A stretch of DNA of 45,377 bases from Leptolyngbya sp. CCY15150 (GTDB taxonomy: Bacteria; Cyanobacteriota; Cyanobacteriia; RECH01). The position numbers were made by a program, and so were the translations under genes. Under the pieces are notes generated by a model. The model was not told where the DNA came from. It did no database searches and saw nothing but the letters and a program-made list of their open reading frames with translations. Positions 14,538 through 22,945 of this stretch are shown here, one piece after another; the first letter of the stretch is position 1; the number at the start of each line of letters is the position of its first letter. The DNA lies in assembly GCF_016888135.1 (NCBI RefSeq), contig NZ_JACSWB010000297.1, positions 1 through 45,377 on the forward strand. Reading direction: 5' to 3'.

Positions 14538-16357
14538 CTCAAGACGCCTCTTCCGATTCTATGCAAGCTCAGCCCGCCGAACAGCAGCCCATTCGTCTGC
14601 CCAAAACCAGCGAATCCGATCTCCTCAAGCGCATTCGCCATACCACCTCTCATGTCATGGCCATGGCGGTGCAGAAACTCTTTCCCAAGGCGCAGGTGAC
14701 GATTGGCCCTTGGATTGAAAATGGTTTCTACTACGATTTTGACAGTCCTGAACCGTTCACGGAGCAGGATCTCAAGGCCATTAAAAAGGAGATGGTGAAA
14801 ATCATCAAGCGCAAGCTGCCGGTGATCCGCGAGGAGGTCAGCCGGGAAGAAGCAGAGCGCCGCATTCAGGCGCTAGGGGAACCCTACAAGCTAGAAATCC
14901 TCCAAGATCTAAAGGAACCCATCACCCTATATCACCTGGGCGATGCTTGGTGGGATCTCTGCGCCGGGCCCCACGTGGAGAATACTCAGGATCTCAACCC
15001 CAAAGCCTTTGATCTGGAAAGTTTGGCCGGAGCCTATTGGCGCGGCGACGAAACCAAAGCCCAGCTCCAGCGTATCTACGGCACCGCTTGGGAAACGCCG
15101 GAGCAGCTAGCAGAATATAAGCGCCGCAAGGAAGAGGCCCTGCGCCGGGATCACCGTCGTCTGGGCAAGGAGCTAGGGCTATTCATTTTTTCGGACTCCG
15201 TGGGCCCAGGTTTGCCCATGTGGACTCCGAAGGGGACGGTGCTGCGATCGCTGCTGGAAGACTTCCTCAAGCAAGAACAGATCCGCCGAGGCTACCAGCA
15301 GGTAGTCACGCCCCACATCGGACGCGTCGATTTGTTTAAAACCTCGGGGCACTGGCAGAAATATCGCGATGACCTTTTCCCGATGATGGGAGCATCGGAA
15401 GATGAGGGATTTGTCCTCAAGGCCATGAACTGTCCGTTCCATATCCAAATTTACAAAGCTAGCCTGCGCTCCTACCGGGAACTACCCCTGCGCTTTGCTG
15501 AATTTGGCACGGTCTATCGCTATGAACAGTCGGGAGAACTGGGCGGCCTCACCCGAGTGCGCGGCTTCACCCAAGACGATGCCCACCTGTTTGTCACGCC
15601 GGAGCAACTGAATGACGAATTCCTCAAGGTAGTGGATCTGATCCAGTCGGTCTTTAAGGCTTTGCATCTCACCAACTTTAAGGCCAGGCTGAGTTTCCGC
15701 GATCCCAAGTCGGACAAATACATCGGCAGTGATGATGCTTGGAATAAAGCCGAAGCCGCCATTCAGCAGGCAGTAGAAACCCTAGGCATGAACCACTTCC
15801 TTGGCATTGGGGAAGCGGCGTTCTACGGCCCCAAACTCGACTTTATGGTGCAGGATGCCCTAGAGCGGGAGTGGCAGCTTGGGACGGTGCAGGTTGACTA
15901 CAACTTGCCTGAGCGCTTTGACCTGGAATATGTCGCCGAAGACGGCACCCGTCAGCGTCCCGTGATGATCCACCGAGCTCCCTTTGGCTCCTTGGAGCGC
16001 TTAATTGGGATTTTGATTGAAGAATATGCTGGCGACTTTCCCCTGTGGTTGGCTCCGGTGCAGGTGCGCTTGCTGCCGGTGACCTCCGAGCAGCTTACCT
16101 TTGCCCGGCAGGTGGTGGAGCATATGCAATCCCTGGGCGTCCGAGCTGAGGTGGATCTCAGCGGCGAGCGCTTAGGTAAAATGATCCGCAATGCTGAGAA
16201 GGAAAAAATTCCGGTGATGGCCGTCGTGGGAGCCAAGGAAGCCGAGGGTAACTCCCTGAGTATTCGCACCCGTGCCTCTGGAGAACTGGGGGCGATCGCT
16301 GTCCCTGAGGTTCTCGATCGCTTGACCCAGGCGATCGCGGCCTATGGCAAGTTCTAG
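14534..16357 (+). CDS. thrS: Threonyl-tRNA synthetase
   Basis: 607 residues; a class II aminoacyl-tRNA synthetase that charges tRNA-Thr. The editing domain is present, with His36/His40 (HTTSH) and Cys143/His147 (CAGPH) as the deacylation-site residues. The catalytic core has the zinc ligands expected in AMNCPFH, DDAH and MIHRAPFG, with motif 3 in GSLERLIG. A C-terminal anticodon-binding domain follows (about 505-600). The N-terminal TGS domain found in E. coli ThrRS is missing, since the editing domain starts within 35 residues. This matches the shorter cyanobacterial form. The start overlaps an 11-bp repeat array and has no clear ribosome-binding site. Confidence 0.96.
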   Translation: MPQDASSDSMQAQPAEQQPIRLPKTSESDLLKRIRHTTSHVMAMAVQKLFPKAQVTIGPWIENGFYYDFDSPEPFTEQDLKAIKKEMVKIIKRKLPVIREEVSREEAERRIQALGEPYKLEILQDLKEPITLYHLGDAWWDLCAGPHVENTQDLNPKAFDLESLAGAYWRGDETKAQLQRIYGTAWETPEQLAEYKRRKEEALRRDHRRLGKELGLFIFSDSVGPGLPMWTPKGTVLRSLLEDFLKQEQIRRGYQQVVTPHIGRVDLFKTSGHWQKYRDDLFPMMGASEDEGFVLKAMNCPFHIQIYKASLRSYRELPLRFAEFGTVYRYEQSGELGGLTRVRGFTQDDAHLFVTPEQLNDEFLKVVDLIQSVFKALHLTNFKARLSFRDPKSDKYIGSDDAWNKAEAAIQQAVETLGMNHFLGIGEAAFYGPKLDFMVQDALEREWQLGTVQVDYNLPERFDLEYVAEDGTRQRPVMIHRAPFGSLERLIGILIEEYAGDFPLWLAPVQVRLLPVTSEQLTFARQVVEHMQSLGVRAEVDLSGERLGKMIRNAEKEKIPVMAVVGAKEAEGNSLSIRTRASGELGAIAVPEVLDRLTQAIAAYGKF

Positions 16358-16461
16358 CCTAAGGGTTCACATTGAATTTTTCACTTTGAGGGATCCAGGT
16401 GCGATCGCGGTCGAGTCCTCATGATTGAATAGGGATTGGCGACTTGTGAGGAAACCTATCT

Positions 16462-17397
16462 GTGCCCCCTAGTGTGACTGTGATTGTTCCGGCAACGACG
16501 GCAAATTTGGGTGCCGGCTTCGACTGCATTGGTGCATCGCTATCGATGTATAACCAATTTTTCTTTGACCTGCTGCCCCCAACGACGGAGCAGCAGGTCA
16601 CCATTCAGGTAGAGGGCACAGAGGCAGATCGGGTGCAGTCTGATCAGCGCAACTTGGTCTACCAAACCTTTTTGTCTTTCTTCCAGCACCTCAAGCAACC
16701 GCCGCCGCCGGTCGCCATTCGGATTCAACTGGGAGTGCCCCTAGCGCGTGGGTTGGGGAGTTCCGCCACGGCAATTGTGGGGGGGCTGCTCGGTGCCAAT
16801 GCCCTGGCCGGATCGCCCCTCAGCCAAACCGAGATCATGCATCTAGCGATCGCCCTTGAAGGTCATCCCGATAACGTAGTACCGGCGTTACTAGGAGGCT
16901 GTCGTCTAGCATCAGCGGATGACCAAGGACGGTGGACGGTGTGCGACGTTCCTTGGCACTTTGACATCATCCCAGTCGTCGCCATTCCCAACTTTGAGCT
17001 ATCCACCGAAGAGGCCCGCAGCGTCTTGCCCCAGCAGTACAGCCGCGCCGATGCCATCTACAACATTGCCCATATGGGGCTGCTGATTCGGGGGCTCTCC
17101 AATGGACGAGGCGACTGGCTGAAGAGCGCCCTAGGCGATCGCATTCACCAGCCCTATCGCCAAACCTTGATCCACGGCTATGAAGCGGTTGCAGCAGCAG
17201 CGGCCAGCGTCGGTGCCCACGGGGTGGTGATCAGCGGCGCTGGCCCTACCTTGCTGGCCCTGTGCCCACCCCAAGCGACCACAGCGGTGCAGGCTGCTAT
17301 TGAGCGGGCCTGGGTGGAACAAGGATTGATGGCCCGCGTTGAAGCGCTGCAGCTCGATACCCGTGGAGCGATCGTCACTCTACATACCCAGTCCTAA
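16462..17397 (+). CDS. thrB: Homoserine kinase
   Basis: 311 residues; a GHMP-family kinase that phosphorylates L-homoserine in threonine biosynthesis. It shows VPATTANLGAGFDCIG at the N-terminus, the ATP-binding loop PLARGLGSSATAIVGG at about residues 92-107, GHPDNVVPALLGG, and the C-terminal SGAGPTLLAL motif. The start is GTG at 16462 with GAGGAA about 8 nt upstream. It follows thrS on the same strand by 104 nt, so threonine synthesis and threonine charging may be co-transcribed. Confidence 0.95.
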   Translation: MPPSVTVIVPATTANLGAGFDCIGASLSMYNQFFFDLLPPTTEQQVTIQVEGTEADRVQSDQRNLVYQTFLSFFQHLKQPPPPVAIRIQLGVPLARGLGSSATAIVGGLLGANALAGSPLSQTEIMHLAIALEGHPDNVVPALLGGCRLASADDQGRWTVCDVPWHFDIIPVVAIPNFELSTEEARSVLPQQYSRADAIYNIAHMGLLIRGLSNGRGDWLKSALGDRIHQPYRQTLIHGYEAVAAAAASVGAHGVVISGAGPTLLALCPPQATTAVQAAIERAWVEQGLMARVEALQLDTRGAIVTLHTQS

Positions 17398-17510
17398 ACC
17401 GGATCGGCGATCGCCCCCGAAGTTGCACTCCTTCACCAATCCTGAGCTAGCCTCCCCAAACCAGCTATACTAATCACCGCCTGCCCATCTCCATTTTGCC
17501 CCAACCGCCT

Positions 17511-18968
17511 ATGACTTCAGTTTGGCAACAGGTTTTATTGGCCCGCCCTGTATCCCTAGAGTTTCTGGGGCGTTGGGCATCATCTAGCTATCTACTGCGG
17601 TGGCTGCCGCTCCTGCAAGCATGGCGATCGAGCAGTTGGCTTTTGCAGTGGAGTGAGGCGATCGCCCTTGTCTTGGCGGCTTTGGTCTATGTTCTTGCGC
17701 CGTTTGTCTCGACGACCCTCATCGGCATTTTGCTGATGGCAGCCTCTGCCTTTTGGCTTTTACGAGTTGTGTCGGAACCCGCCGACCTGCGCCGGATTAC
17801 GCCCATTCACATGCTGGTGGGTCTCTACTGGGCGATCAGCACGGTGGCCACGGTGCTATCTCCCGTGCGCAGTGCGGCTTTGGATGGCTGGGTGAAACTC
17901 ACCCTCTATCTGCTGCTGTTTGTGTGGATGGCGCGGCTGCTGCGATCGCCCCAGATGCGCTCTATTCTGATTAGCATTTACCTCCATGTTTCGCTGCTGG
18001 TCAGCGTTGCGGGGATTCGGCAATTTATCTTTGGTGCAGATGCCTTAGCAACCTGGGTTGATGTTGAATCGTCCCTAGCCGGCACCACCCGTGTCTATAG
18101 CTACCTCGGCAACCCCAACCTGCTAGCCTCCTACCTCATGCCCGCCGTCATGCTCAGCGCCGCCGCCATCTTTGCCTGGCAGCGCTGGCTGCCCAAAGCC
18201 CTAGCCAGCATGATGTTTGTCGTCCACACCGCCTGCCTAGTGCTCACCTTCAGCCGAGGCGGTTGGATTGGCCTGGTCGTCGGTGGATTCATATTTGTAC
18301 TGCTGCTGGTGCATTGGTACAGTATCCATCTACCGCGCTTCTGGCGCATTTGGTCGATTCCCATCGTATTGGGACTATCGGCAGGGTTTGTCGTTGTCGC
18401 CGTCATGGCCGTCGAACCGTTGCGCGATCGCGTTGCCAGTATGTTTGTCGGACGGGAAGACAGCAGCAACAACTTCCGCATCAATGTGTGGATGTCGGTG
18501 ATTGAAATGATCAAAGACCGTCCTATCCTAGGCATTGGCCCCGGCAATAGCGCCTTCAATCGAATTTATCCGTTCTACCAACAGCCAGGCTATACCGCCC
18601 TCAGCGCCTATTCCATCGTGTTGGAAGTGGCAGCAGAAACCGGACTGATCGGGTTAACCTGCATGGTGTGGCTGTTGCTCGTCACCTTCCACCAAGGCTG
18701 GACGCAACTACAGCGACTACGCAACCTCAGCCATATACAAGGCTTTTGGCTAATGGGCGCGATCGCCACCATGATGGGGATGTTGGCCCATGGCGTGGTA
18801 GACACCGTCTGGTATCGTCCCCAGGTCAGTACCCTCTGGTGGGGCATGGTGGCCCTCGTTGCTAGCTACTATGTTCTACCCCGTGCCGAATCGCCCAGCG
18901 GGGAGCAATTCCCCAGCGACAAGGATGGTGATTTAGGTCAAGATGCTTTCGGTGAACCGGGAGTTTAG
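17511..18968 (+). CDS. ictB: IctB-type membrane protein (O-antigen ligase/Wzy family)
   Basis: 485 residues with about ten to eleven predicted transmembrane helices. Recognisable IctB blocks include [45 protein letters not shown] and [14 protein letters not shown]. The long extracytoplasmic loop of the Wzy_C/O-antigen-ligase family is present. IctB was named for a role in inorganic carbon accumulation in Synechococcus, but the fold points to glycan polymerisation or ligation, so the true role is unsettled. The ATG at 17511 is preferred over an in-frame TTG at 17496. Its stop overlaps the convergent smpB stop by 4 bases. Confidence 0.88.
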   Translation: MTSVWQQVLLARPVSLEFLGRWASSSYLLRWLPLLQAWRSSSWLLQWSEAIALVLAALVYVLAPFVSTTLIGILLMAASAFWLLRVVSEPADLRRITPIHMLVGLYWAISTVATVLSPVRSAALDGWVKLTLYLLLFVWMARLLRSPQMRSILISIYLHVSLLVSVAGIRQFIFGADALATWVDVESSLAGTTRVYSYLGNPNLLASYLMPAVMLSAAAIFAWQRWLPKALASMMFVVHTACLVLTFSRGGWIGLVVGGFIFVLLLVHWYSIHLPRFWRIWSIPIVLGLSAGFVVVAVMAVEPLRDRVASMFVGREDSSNNFRINVWMSVIEMIKDRPILGIGPGNSAFNRIYPFYQQPGYTALSAYSIVLEVAAETGLIGLTCMVWLLLVTFHQGWTQLQRLRNLSHIQGFWLMGAIATMMGMLAHGVVDTVWYRPQVSTLWWGMVALVASYYVLPRAESPSGEQFPSDKDGDLGQDAFGEPGV

Positions 18969-19432
18969 TAATCCTTCAGCGCCCTGGCCGTCTCTCGTTT
19001 CTCCTGCTTCTGCTTCAGCGCCTCACGCTTATCGTGCAGCTTCTTACCACGACAGAGCCCTAGGTCTACTTTGACTCGCCCCTCCTTTAAGTAGAGCTTC
19101 AGGGGTACCAAGGTCAGCCCCTGCTGCTCCACCTTGCCCACCAACCGACGAATCTCGTCCTTGTGGAGCAAGAGCTTACGCACACGACGGGGATCATGGT
19201 TGAATACTTGACTGGCGCTTTCGTGGGGTGAAATATGCACATTGTGCAGCCACACCTCCGCATCCCGAATCAGGGCATACCCATCTCGCAGGTTCGCCTT
19301 GCCCAATCGTAGAGACTTTACCTCCGTGCCCTTGAGGGCAATGCCGGCTTCAAAGCGCTCTAATACTTCATATTGATGGCGGGCCTGGCGATTATCTGAA
19401 AGGATCTTCTGCCCGCTGCTGCTCTTACCCAT
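18965..19432 (-). CDS. smpB: SsrA-binding protein SmpB
   Basis: 155 residues. SmpB binds tmRNA and places it in the A site of stalled ribosomes for trans-translation. The beta-barrel core has the conserved [28 protein letters not shown] and KLLLHKDEI blocks. The basic C-terminal tail ([20 protein letters not shown]) is complete, as needed for decoding-centre contact. The ATG is preceded by GAGAGGAAAGAG. Convergent with ictB with a 4-base overlap of the 3' ends, so antisense contact between the mRNAs is possible. Confidence 0.96.
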   Translation of the reverse strand: MGKSSSGQKILSDNRQARHQYEVLERFEAGIALKGTEVKSLRLGKANLRDGYALIRDAEVWLHNVHISPHESASQVFNHDPRRVRKLLLHKDEIRRLVGKVEQQGLTLVPLKLYLKEGRVKVDLGLCRGKKLHDKREALKQKQEKRETARALKDY

Positions 19433-19473
19433 AATGCTCTTTCCTCTCCACTACCCATGACAGATCTCACGTT

Positions 19474-19740
19474 CTACTGCACCACAATGCGCCATTCATG
19501 CAGCTCGTAGTCTACACAGTGGTTTTGAACTAAGGGATCATTGGCGACGATCGCCTCTGCTTCCTCCAGCGAACTAGCCTGGAAAAGCAGCATACCCCCG
19601 CCCCGCTCCGCCCAGTAGCCACTGCGTGCATCATGGCCGCGGGCGATCAGGGATTGGACATAATCAATATGGGCCGGGACATACTGGTCGAAGGTGGTCT
19701 TGTCCACAATACCCCGTTCAAGTTTGACAAACCAAGGCAT
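19474..19740 (-). CDS. YCII-domain protein
   Basis: 88 residues from the ATG at 19740; an in-frame TTG at 19758 would add six. The dimeric ferredoxin-like YCII domain fills the whole chain. It has FVKLERG at the N-terminus, a central His in PAHIDYVQSLIARG, the strand GGMLLFQASSLEEAEAIVANDP, and the closing ELHEW block. Family members have a conserved His and Asp in a pocket that suggests catalysis, but no general substrate is known. It is the gene upstream of smpB on the same strand, 41 nt away. Confidence 0.85.
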   Translation of the reverse strand: MPWFVKLERGIVDKTTFDQYVPAHIDYVQSLIARGHDARSGYWAERGGGMLLFQASSLEEAEAIVANDPLVQNHCVDYELHEWRIVVQ

Positions 19741-19837
19741 AGCTACTGCAGAGATCAACGTGAATCACTGGGATGAACCCAAACCCCTATCACGGGGGTC
19801 TTTTAGCATAGCGCGAATCCCCCTGCCCTTCCCATGA

Positions 19838-20428
19838 ATGCAACAGAGCCTCATCATGTCTAGCATGACCACCCGCCAATCGTCCCATCCTGGTGAATAC
19901 CGTTTCTTCGTGGCCCTAATTCCACCACCCGACGTGCAGGAGGCCGCCCTGCAGATCATCCAAGAGCTGGGCGATCGCTTCCAAACCAGCACCGCCAAAG
20001 CACCGCCCCATATCACCCTCTACCCGCCATTTTTATGGACAGATAGCGATCGCCTCCTAGAAACTCTCACAGCGATCGCCCAAACCCAAGCTCCCATTGA
20101 CATCACGCTGTCTGGCTTTGCCGCCTTTCCCCCTCGGGTGCTCTACCTGCATGTTGAGCCAGCTCCTGGTCTCATGACCCTGCAAACAACCCTCAGCCAA
20201 CAGCTTGAGCAGCGTTTAGGCATTGTTGATCCTGTTGAACAGCGGCGCGGCTTCACCCCTCACCTCACCGTCGCCTCTCGCAACGTCACCCGTTCCACCT
20301 TTCGCACCGCCTGGAGCGATCTCCAACCCCGTGAGTTTACAGCCAGCTTCAGGAGCGATCGCCTCTCGCTCCTGCGCCACAACCGTCGGTATTGGGAGGT
20401 TGTCGAGGATATCCCCCTCATCGCCTGA
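19838..20428 (+). CDS. 2H phosphoesterase / 2'-5' RNA ligase-like protein
   Basis: Up to 196 residues. Two His-x-Thr motifs define the active site, PPHITLYPPF (about residue 51) and TPHLTVASR (about 146), in the bilobal LigT/CPDase fold. It probably acts on 2',3'-cyclic or 2'-5' phosphodiesters in RNA or nucleotides. The natural substrate is not evident. The conserved part begins at EYRFFVALIPP, so the starts at 19856 or 19865 are as likely as 19838; none has a convincing ribosome-binding site. Divergent from the YCII gene. Confidence 0.82.
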   Translation: MQQSLIMSSMTTRQSSHPGEYRFFVALIPPPDVQEAALQIIQELGDRFQTSTAKAPPHITLYPPFLWTDSDRLLETLTAIAQTQAPIDITLSGFAAFPPRVLYLHVEPAPGLMTLQTTLSQQLEQRLGIVDPVEQRRGFTPHLTVASRNVTRSTFRTAWSDLQPREFTASFRSDRLSLLRHNRRYWEVVEDIPLIA

Positions 20429-20496
20429 ACTGGGAACGTTGGACAGGAACCCCCAATCTCACCAATGTAAAGTTTTCAAGACAAATTCAGTTTTGC

Positions 20497-20525
20497 TTGA
20501 CATTTAATCCAACAAACAGTAACAA
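20497..20525 (+). promoter_or_regulatory. Promoter of the DUF4278 gene
   Basis: A consensus -35 TTGACA (20497-20502) is followed after 17 bases by TAACAA(T) (20520-20526). Transcription would begin around 20532, just before the riboswitch. Confidence 0.65.
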
Positions 20526-20532
20526 TAGATAC
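20519..20532. promoter_or_regulatory. NtcA-type box overlapping the -10 element
   Basis: A perfect GTA-N8-TAC covers the -10 hexamer and the likely start site. This position is expected for repression by NtcA, as at the gif genes of Synechocystis, rather than activation. The support is the motif plus its position plus the glutamine riboswitch right behind it. Confidence 0.6.
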
Positions 20533-20540
20533 AGAAAGTA

Positions 20541-20632
20541 AATCGTTCATCTCCTGCGAATCGAAATTTAAGATACTTTAAGTTTAGAGAAAAGGAGACG
20601 GAAGTAAGGAGTAATCCTGAAGGAACGCGCCT
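20541..20632 (+). ncRNA. Glutamine riboswitch (glnA RNA / Downstream-peptide class)
   Basis: The element forms the three-way junction of this class. P1 is CGTTC (20544-20548) with GAACG (20623-20627). P2 is TCTCCT (20550-20555) with AGGAGA (20593-20598). P3 is AGGA-GTAA-TCCT (20607-20618). The conserved junction sequences GACGGAAGTA and TGAAGGAACGCGCC are present. L-glutamine binding to such RNAs generally raises expression of the gene downstream. Here the AGGAGG of the DUF4278 gene lies about 30 nt past the aptamer, so control of translation initiation is plausible. It was identified by eye. Confidence 0.85.
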
Positions 20633-20674
20633 CAAACCCAAACACTCGCATCAACTTGAGTAGGAGGCGAATCC

Positions 20675-21154
20675 ATGAAACTCACATATCGCGGCACCAC
20701 ATACAACTACACCCCTCCGGCTGTTGAACTAGGCGACTCGACGTCAGTTGGCACCTACCGGGGTGTTGACATCCGATTCCGTAACCCTAAGAAAGTTTTC
20801 GTTCAGCAAACCACGCTGGATCTGAAATATCGCAACGCTGCCTACACGTCCACTCAGCCCGTGATGGATGCAGCGATCGCTCCTGAGGTTGAAGCGACTC
20901 CCGTTGCCCAAGTTATGGCAGCGGTAGCAGAACCCGTCAAAGCGGCTGTTCTAGACGTACAAGATCGGGCACGGGCTTTGATGATGGGTCATCACCGCAC
21001 CATCAAGCAACGCCAGCAAGCCATGCTAACCCGCTTGGATGCTGAAGTCGGCGTACCTGTGGCTGAAGCTGCTAAGTATTGGAATCACGTGCAAGGCAAG
21101 GTTCATCCTTCCTTCCGGGCCAGCTACGACCGTAGCGGCGCAGCTCTGAGCTAG
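20675..21154 (+). CDS. DUF4278 protein, PirA-like, nitrogen-responsive
   Basis: 159 residues. The N-terminus MKLTYRGTTYNYTPP followed by GTYRGVDIRFRNP is the DUF4278 signature of cyanobacteria, with a second similar strand at LDLKYRNAAY. An Ala/Val/Glu-rich helical stretch (about 65-105) and a basic C-terminal part follow. As I recall, the PII-interacting regulator PirA of Synechocystis carries this domain and is much shorter, so the 95-residue C-terminal extension is unusual. AGGAGG lies 7-12 nt before the ATG. The promoter, NtcA-type box and glutamine riboswitch upstream indicate expression in nitrogen excess. It likely tunes nitrogen or arginine metabolism through a protein partner; that is inference. 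Confidence 0.82.
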   Translation: MKLTYRGTTYNYTPPAVELGDSTSVGTYRGVDIRFRNPKKVFVQQTTLDLKYRNAAYTSTQPVMDAAIAPEVEATPVAQVMAAVAEPVKAAVLDVQDRARALMMGHHRTIKQRQQAMLTRLDAEVGVPVAEAAKYWNHVQGKVHPSFRASYDRSGAALS

Positions 21155-21156
21155 GC

Positions 21157-21211
21157 TAACTGGGTCTGACATCGGTGTGAATCCAGTCAGAGTGCCTTGA
21201 AACCCAGGTTA
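21157..21211 (+). other. Nested hairpin directly after the DUF4278 stop
   Basis: An outer stem TAAC-TGGGT with ACCCAGGTTA (one bulge) and an inner stem CTGAC with GTCAG enclose a 15-nt loop. It sits 3 nt after the stop codon and just before the terminator. It may protect the 3' end. Confidence 0.5.
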
Positions 21212-21216
21212 ACAAG

Positions 21217-21258
21217 TCGGGTAGATGACCTCCTTCGGGAGAGCATCTGCCCGATTTT
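21217..21258 (+). terminator. Strong Rho-independent terminator
   Basis: TCGGGTAGATG pairs with CATCTGCCCGA (one G-U), with an inner CCTCC-TTCG-GGAG hairpin, followed by five T residues. It closes the DUF4278 transcript. Confidence 0.85.
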
Positions 21259-21305
21259 TGATGGGCCCTAATCTGGGACTCCCGTCCGCTCAATCTACCC
21301 TGAAT

Positions 21306-22610
21306 CTATCGATAGGCCAGATCTTCTGTTAGTTGAACATCAATGATTTGGTCAGGAGCGATCGCCCTAGAACGCCGCGCCGTGATCGTGGATGACTGTC
21401 CCGTAACCCGAATATTTTGCCCATCCACGGATAAGGCCTGAACCACAAAGCGGCTACCCGACGATGACGATTCAAAACGCCCTAGAACTTGACTATCCAC
21501 TGGCACCAGCACTTGCCCGGTGGTATCAATCACCGGTTGATTAACCAGGAGCACCTCTTGGCGAGGAACGGTCAAAGGTAAATCAAGCGATCGCTCCCCG
21601 GGATAGCGCAGGGTCAAAACCGTACCAGCCGGCAACCATACGGACGGACTGGCTGCCACAACCGTCGCTGGAGTTTCTGGCATGGCTGGGGCATCGGTGG
21701 GCAACGGTTGACCAAAGTCCACTGTATCGGCAGTACGGGAAGGTGCCGATGACGCAGGCGGCTCGACCATAACGGGTTCGACCACAACGGGCTGTGCTGC
21801 CACTGGATCTGTCGGGGCTTCCGGCTCCTCAGGATCCTCAACCCTATCCTCAGAGGCTTCTGTCTCTAACCTAGGCTCGATCACGGGCTCTAACGCCGGA
21901 GCCGGTTCCTGAACGGGAGCTGGTGAGGTAACTGGAGCTGGCGACGCTGGCGGTGGCACCATGACTTCAATGGCACCGGGCTCTAGCTCAGGTAGGGCAC
22001 TGGCGCTGGGCAGACTCGACGAAGTCGTAGGGACAGGCGGCGGCGATGGGCTAGGAGAAGCAACTGGGCTAGAAGCAGTCGGCGATGGTACGGAGAATTC
22101 CACGTCGCCACGACTAGAGTCCACGGATACATCAGGGGGCGCTGCGGCCACCGGCGGCGTATTGCCCTCCAACAACGGTCGAATCACCCAGCGATCGCCC
22201 TCCACGGGCCGCAATTCCACCTGTCCTGGCGCAAAAACTACATCTGGCGCTAGTTCTATGACAATGCGGGCCATACCCGGCTGAAACTGACCGACCCGAA
22301 TATGTCGCACCATGCCGCTATAGGACTGCTCCGTGGGCACATTGCCCACATCTGTGTCTGGTAGGTTAATGACAATTCGCGGTGGCTGGGCCAACAGGAA
22401 ATAGTCTGGGCTCTGTCCATTGGGCACCGTGACCGTCAAACTACGGCTAGACGCATCAAATGACCATTGGGTAAGTTGGGCCGCTTGCAGCGGTGCAGCC
22501 CCCAGCATCATAGGCAAGCCCAGTGCCACGCTGCCTAGGGCCAATCGTGATGCCACGGTGATCAGAGCGATCGCCGTGGGTCGAAGATGAAACCGGACTG
22601 ATTTTCCCAT
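21306..22610 (-). CDS. AMIN-domain secreted protein with Pro-rich linker
   Basis: 434 residues. A signal-type hydrophobic segment (about 12-44, ending QAAQL) leads into an AMIN domain (about 45-150), recognisable by WSFDASSRSLTVTVPNGQSP, PPRIVINLPDTDVG and VRHIRVGQFQPGMARIVIEL. AMIN domains bind the cell envelope, often peptidoglycan, and target proteins to it. Then follows a 170-residue Pro/Ser/Val/Glu low-complexity linker, which probably spans the wall, and a C-terminal beta domain (about 325-434; LPAGTVLTLRYPGERSL). No amidase or secretin domain is attached, so it is likely a scaffold or anchor. AGGA lies 8 nt before the ATG. Confidence 0.8.
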   Translation of the reverse strand: MGKSVRFHLRPTAIALITVASRLALGSVALGLPMMLGAAPLQAAQLTQWSFDASSRSLTVTVPNGQSPDYFLLAQPPRIVINLPDTDVGNVPTEQSYSGMVRHIRVGQFQPGMARIVIELAPDVVFAPGQVELRPVEGDRWVIRPLLEGNTPPVAAAPPDVSVDSSRGDVEFSVPSPTASSPVASPSPSPPPVPTTSSSLPSASALPELEPGAIEVMVPPPASPAPVTSPAPVQEPAPALEPVIEPRLETEASEDRVEDPEEPEAPTDPVAAQPVVVEPVMVEPPASSAPSRTADTVDFGQPLPTDAPAMPETPATVVAASPSVWLPAGTVLTLRYPGERSLDLPLTVPRQEVLLVNQPVIDTTGQVLVPVDSQVLGRFESSSSGSRFVVQALSVDGQNIRVTGQSSTITARRSRAIAPDQIIDVQLTEDLAYR

Positions 22611-22792
22611 GGCTACCGTCCTACTGTGATTCCAGCCGTTATCATCCAGTGGCTACAGCCAAGCCATCGATCCGCCAAAAAACTCTCAAAAAACTCTACG
22701 AGCTAGAGATGAAGATGAAACGGACAATCTAGCTAGATTTAGGCACAGTATAGCAATTCTTGCCGAAGCGATCGCTACATCTAGAGTTATCC

Positions 22793-22814
22793 TAGGCTAC
22801 GGTTAGGCTACGGT
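22793..22814. repeat. Exact 11-bp tandem duplication
   Basis: TAGGCTACGGT occurs twice without a gap, about 130 bases before the LOG gene. Confidence 0.8.
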
Positions 22815-22847
22815 GGCAGATAGTCTTTGATAGTTCCCTAGGAGCAT

Positions 22848-22864
22848 CGTTACGTCCTGTAACG
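22848..22864. promoter_or_regulatory. Inverted repeat, possible operator
   Basis: CGTTAC and GTAACG flank 5 bases. It lies 82-98 bases upstream of the LOG gene. Symmetry only; no known regulator is assigned. Confidence 0.3.
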
Positions 22865-22945
22865 TAGACCCTAGACACCTGATGAAATCAAGCCAGAGCC
22901 TAGCAAATCTCGATAGAATAGGATGCCGTCTTTCAGGATCCGGTC

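Larger units (their letters stand above)
22611..22945. other. Divergent promoter region, AMIN gene / LOG gene
   Basis: 335 bases without a gene. It contains one HIP1 site near 22768, an 11-bp tandem duplication (22793-22814) and a 6-bp inverted repeat CGTTAC-GTCCT-GTAACG (22848-22864). Confidence 0.6.

Noticed and set aside
21166-21207. Resemblance of GGTGTGAATCCAGTCAG to a cobalamin-riboswitch segment
   Set aside because: The B12-box and the other conserved elements are absent, and the position is after a stop codon before a terminator.
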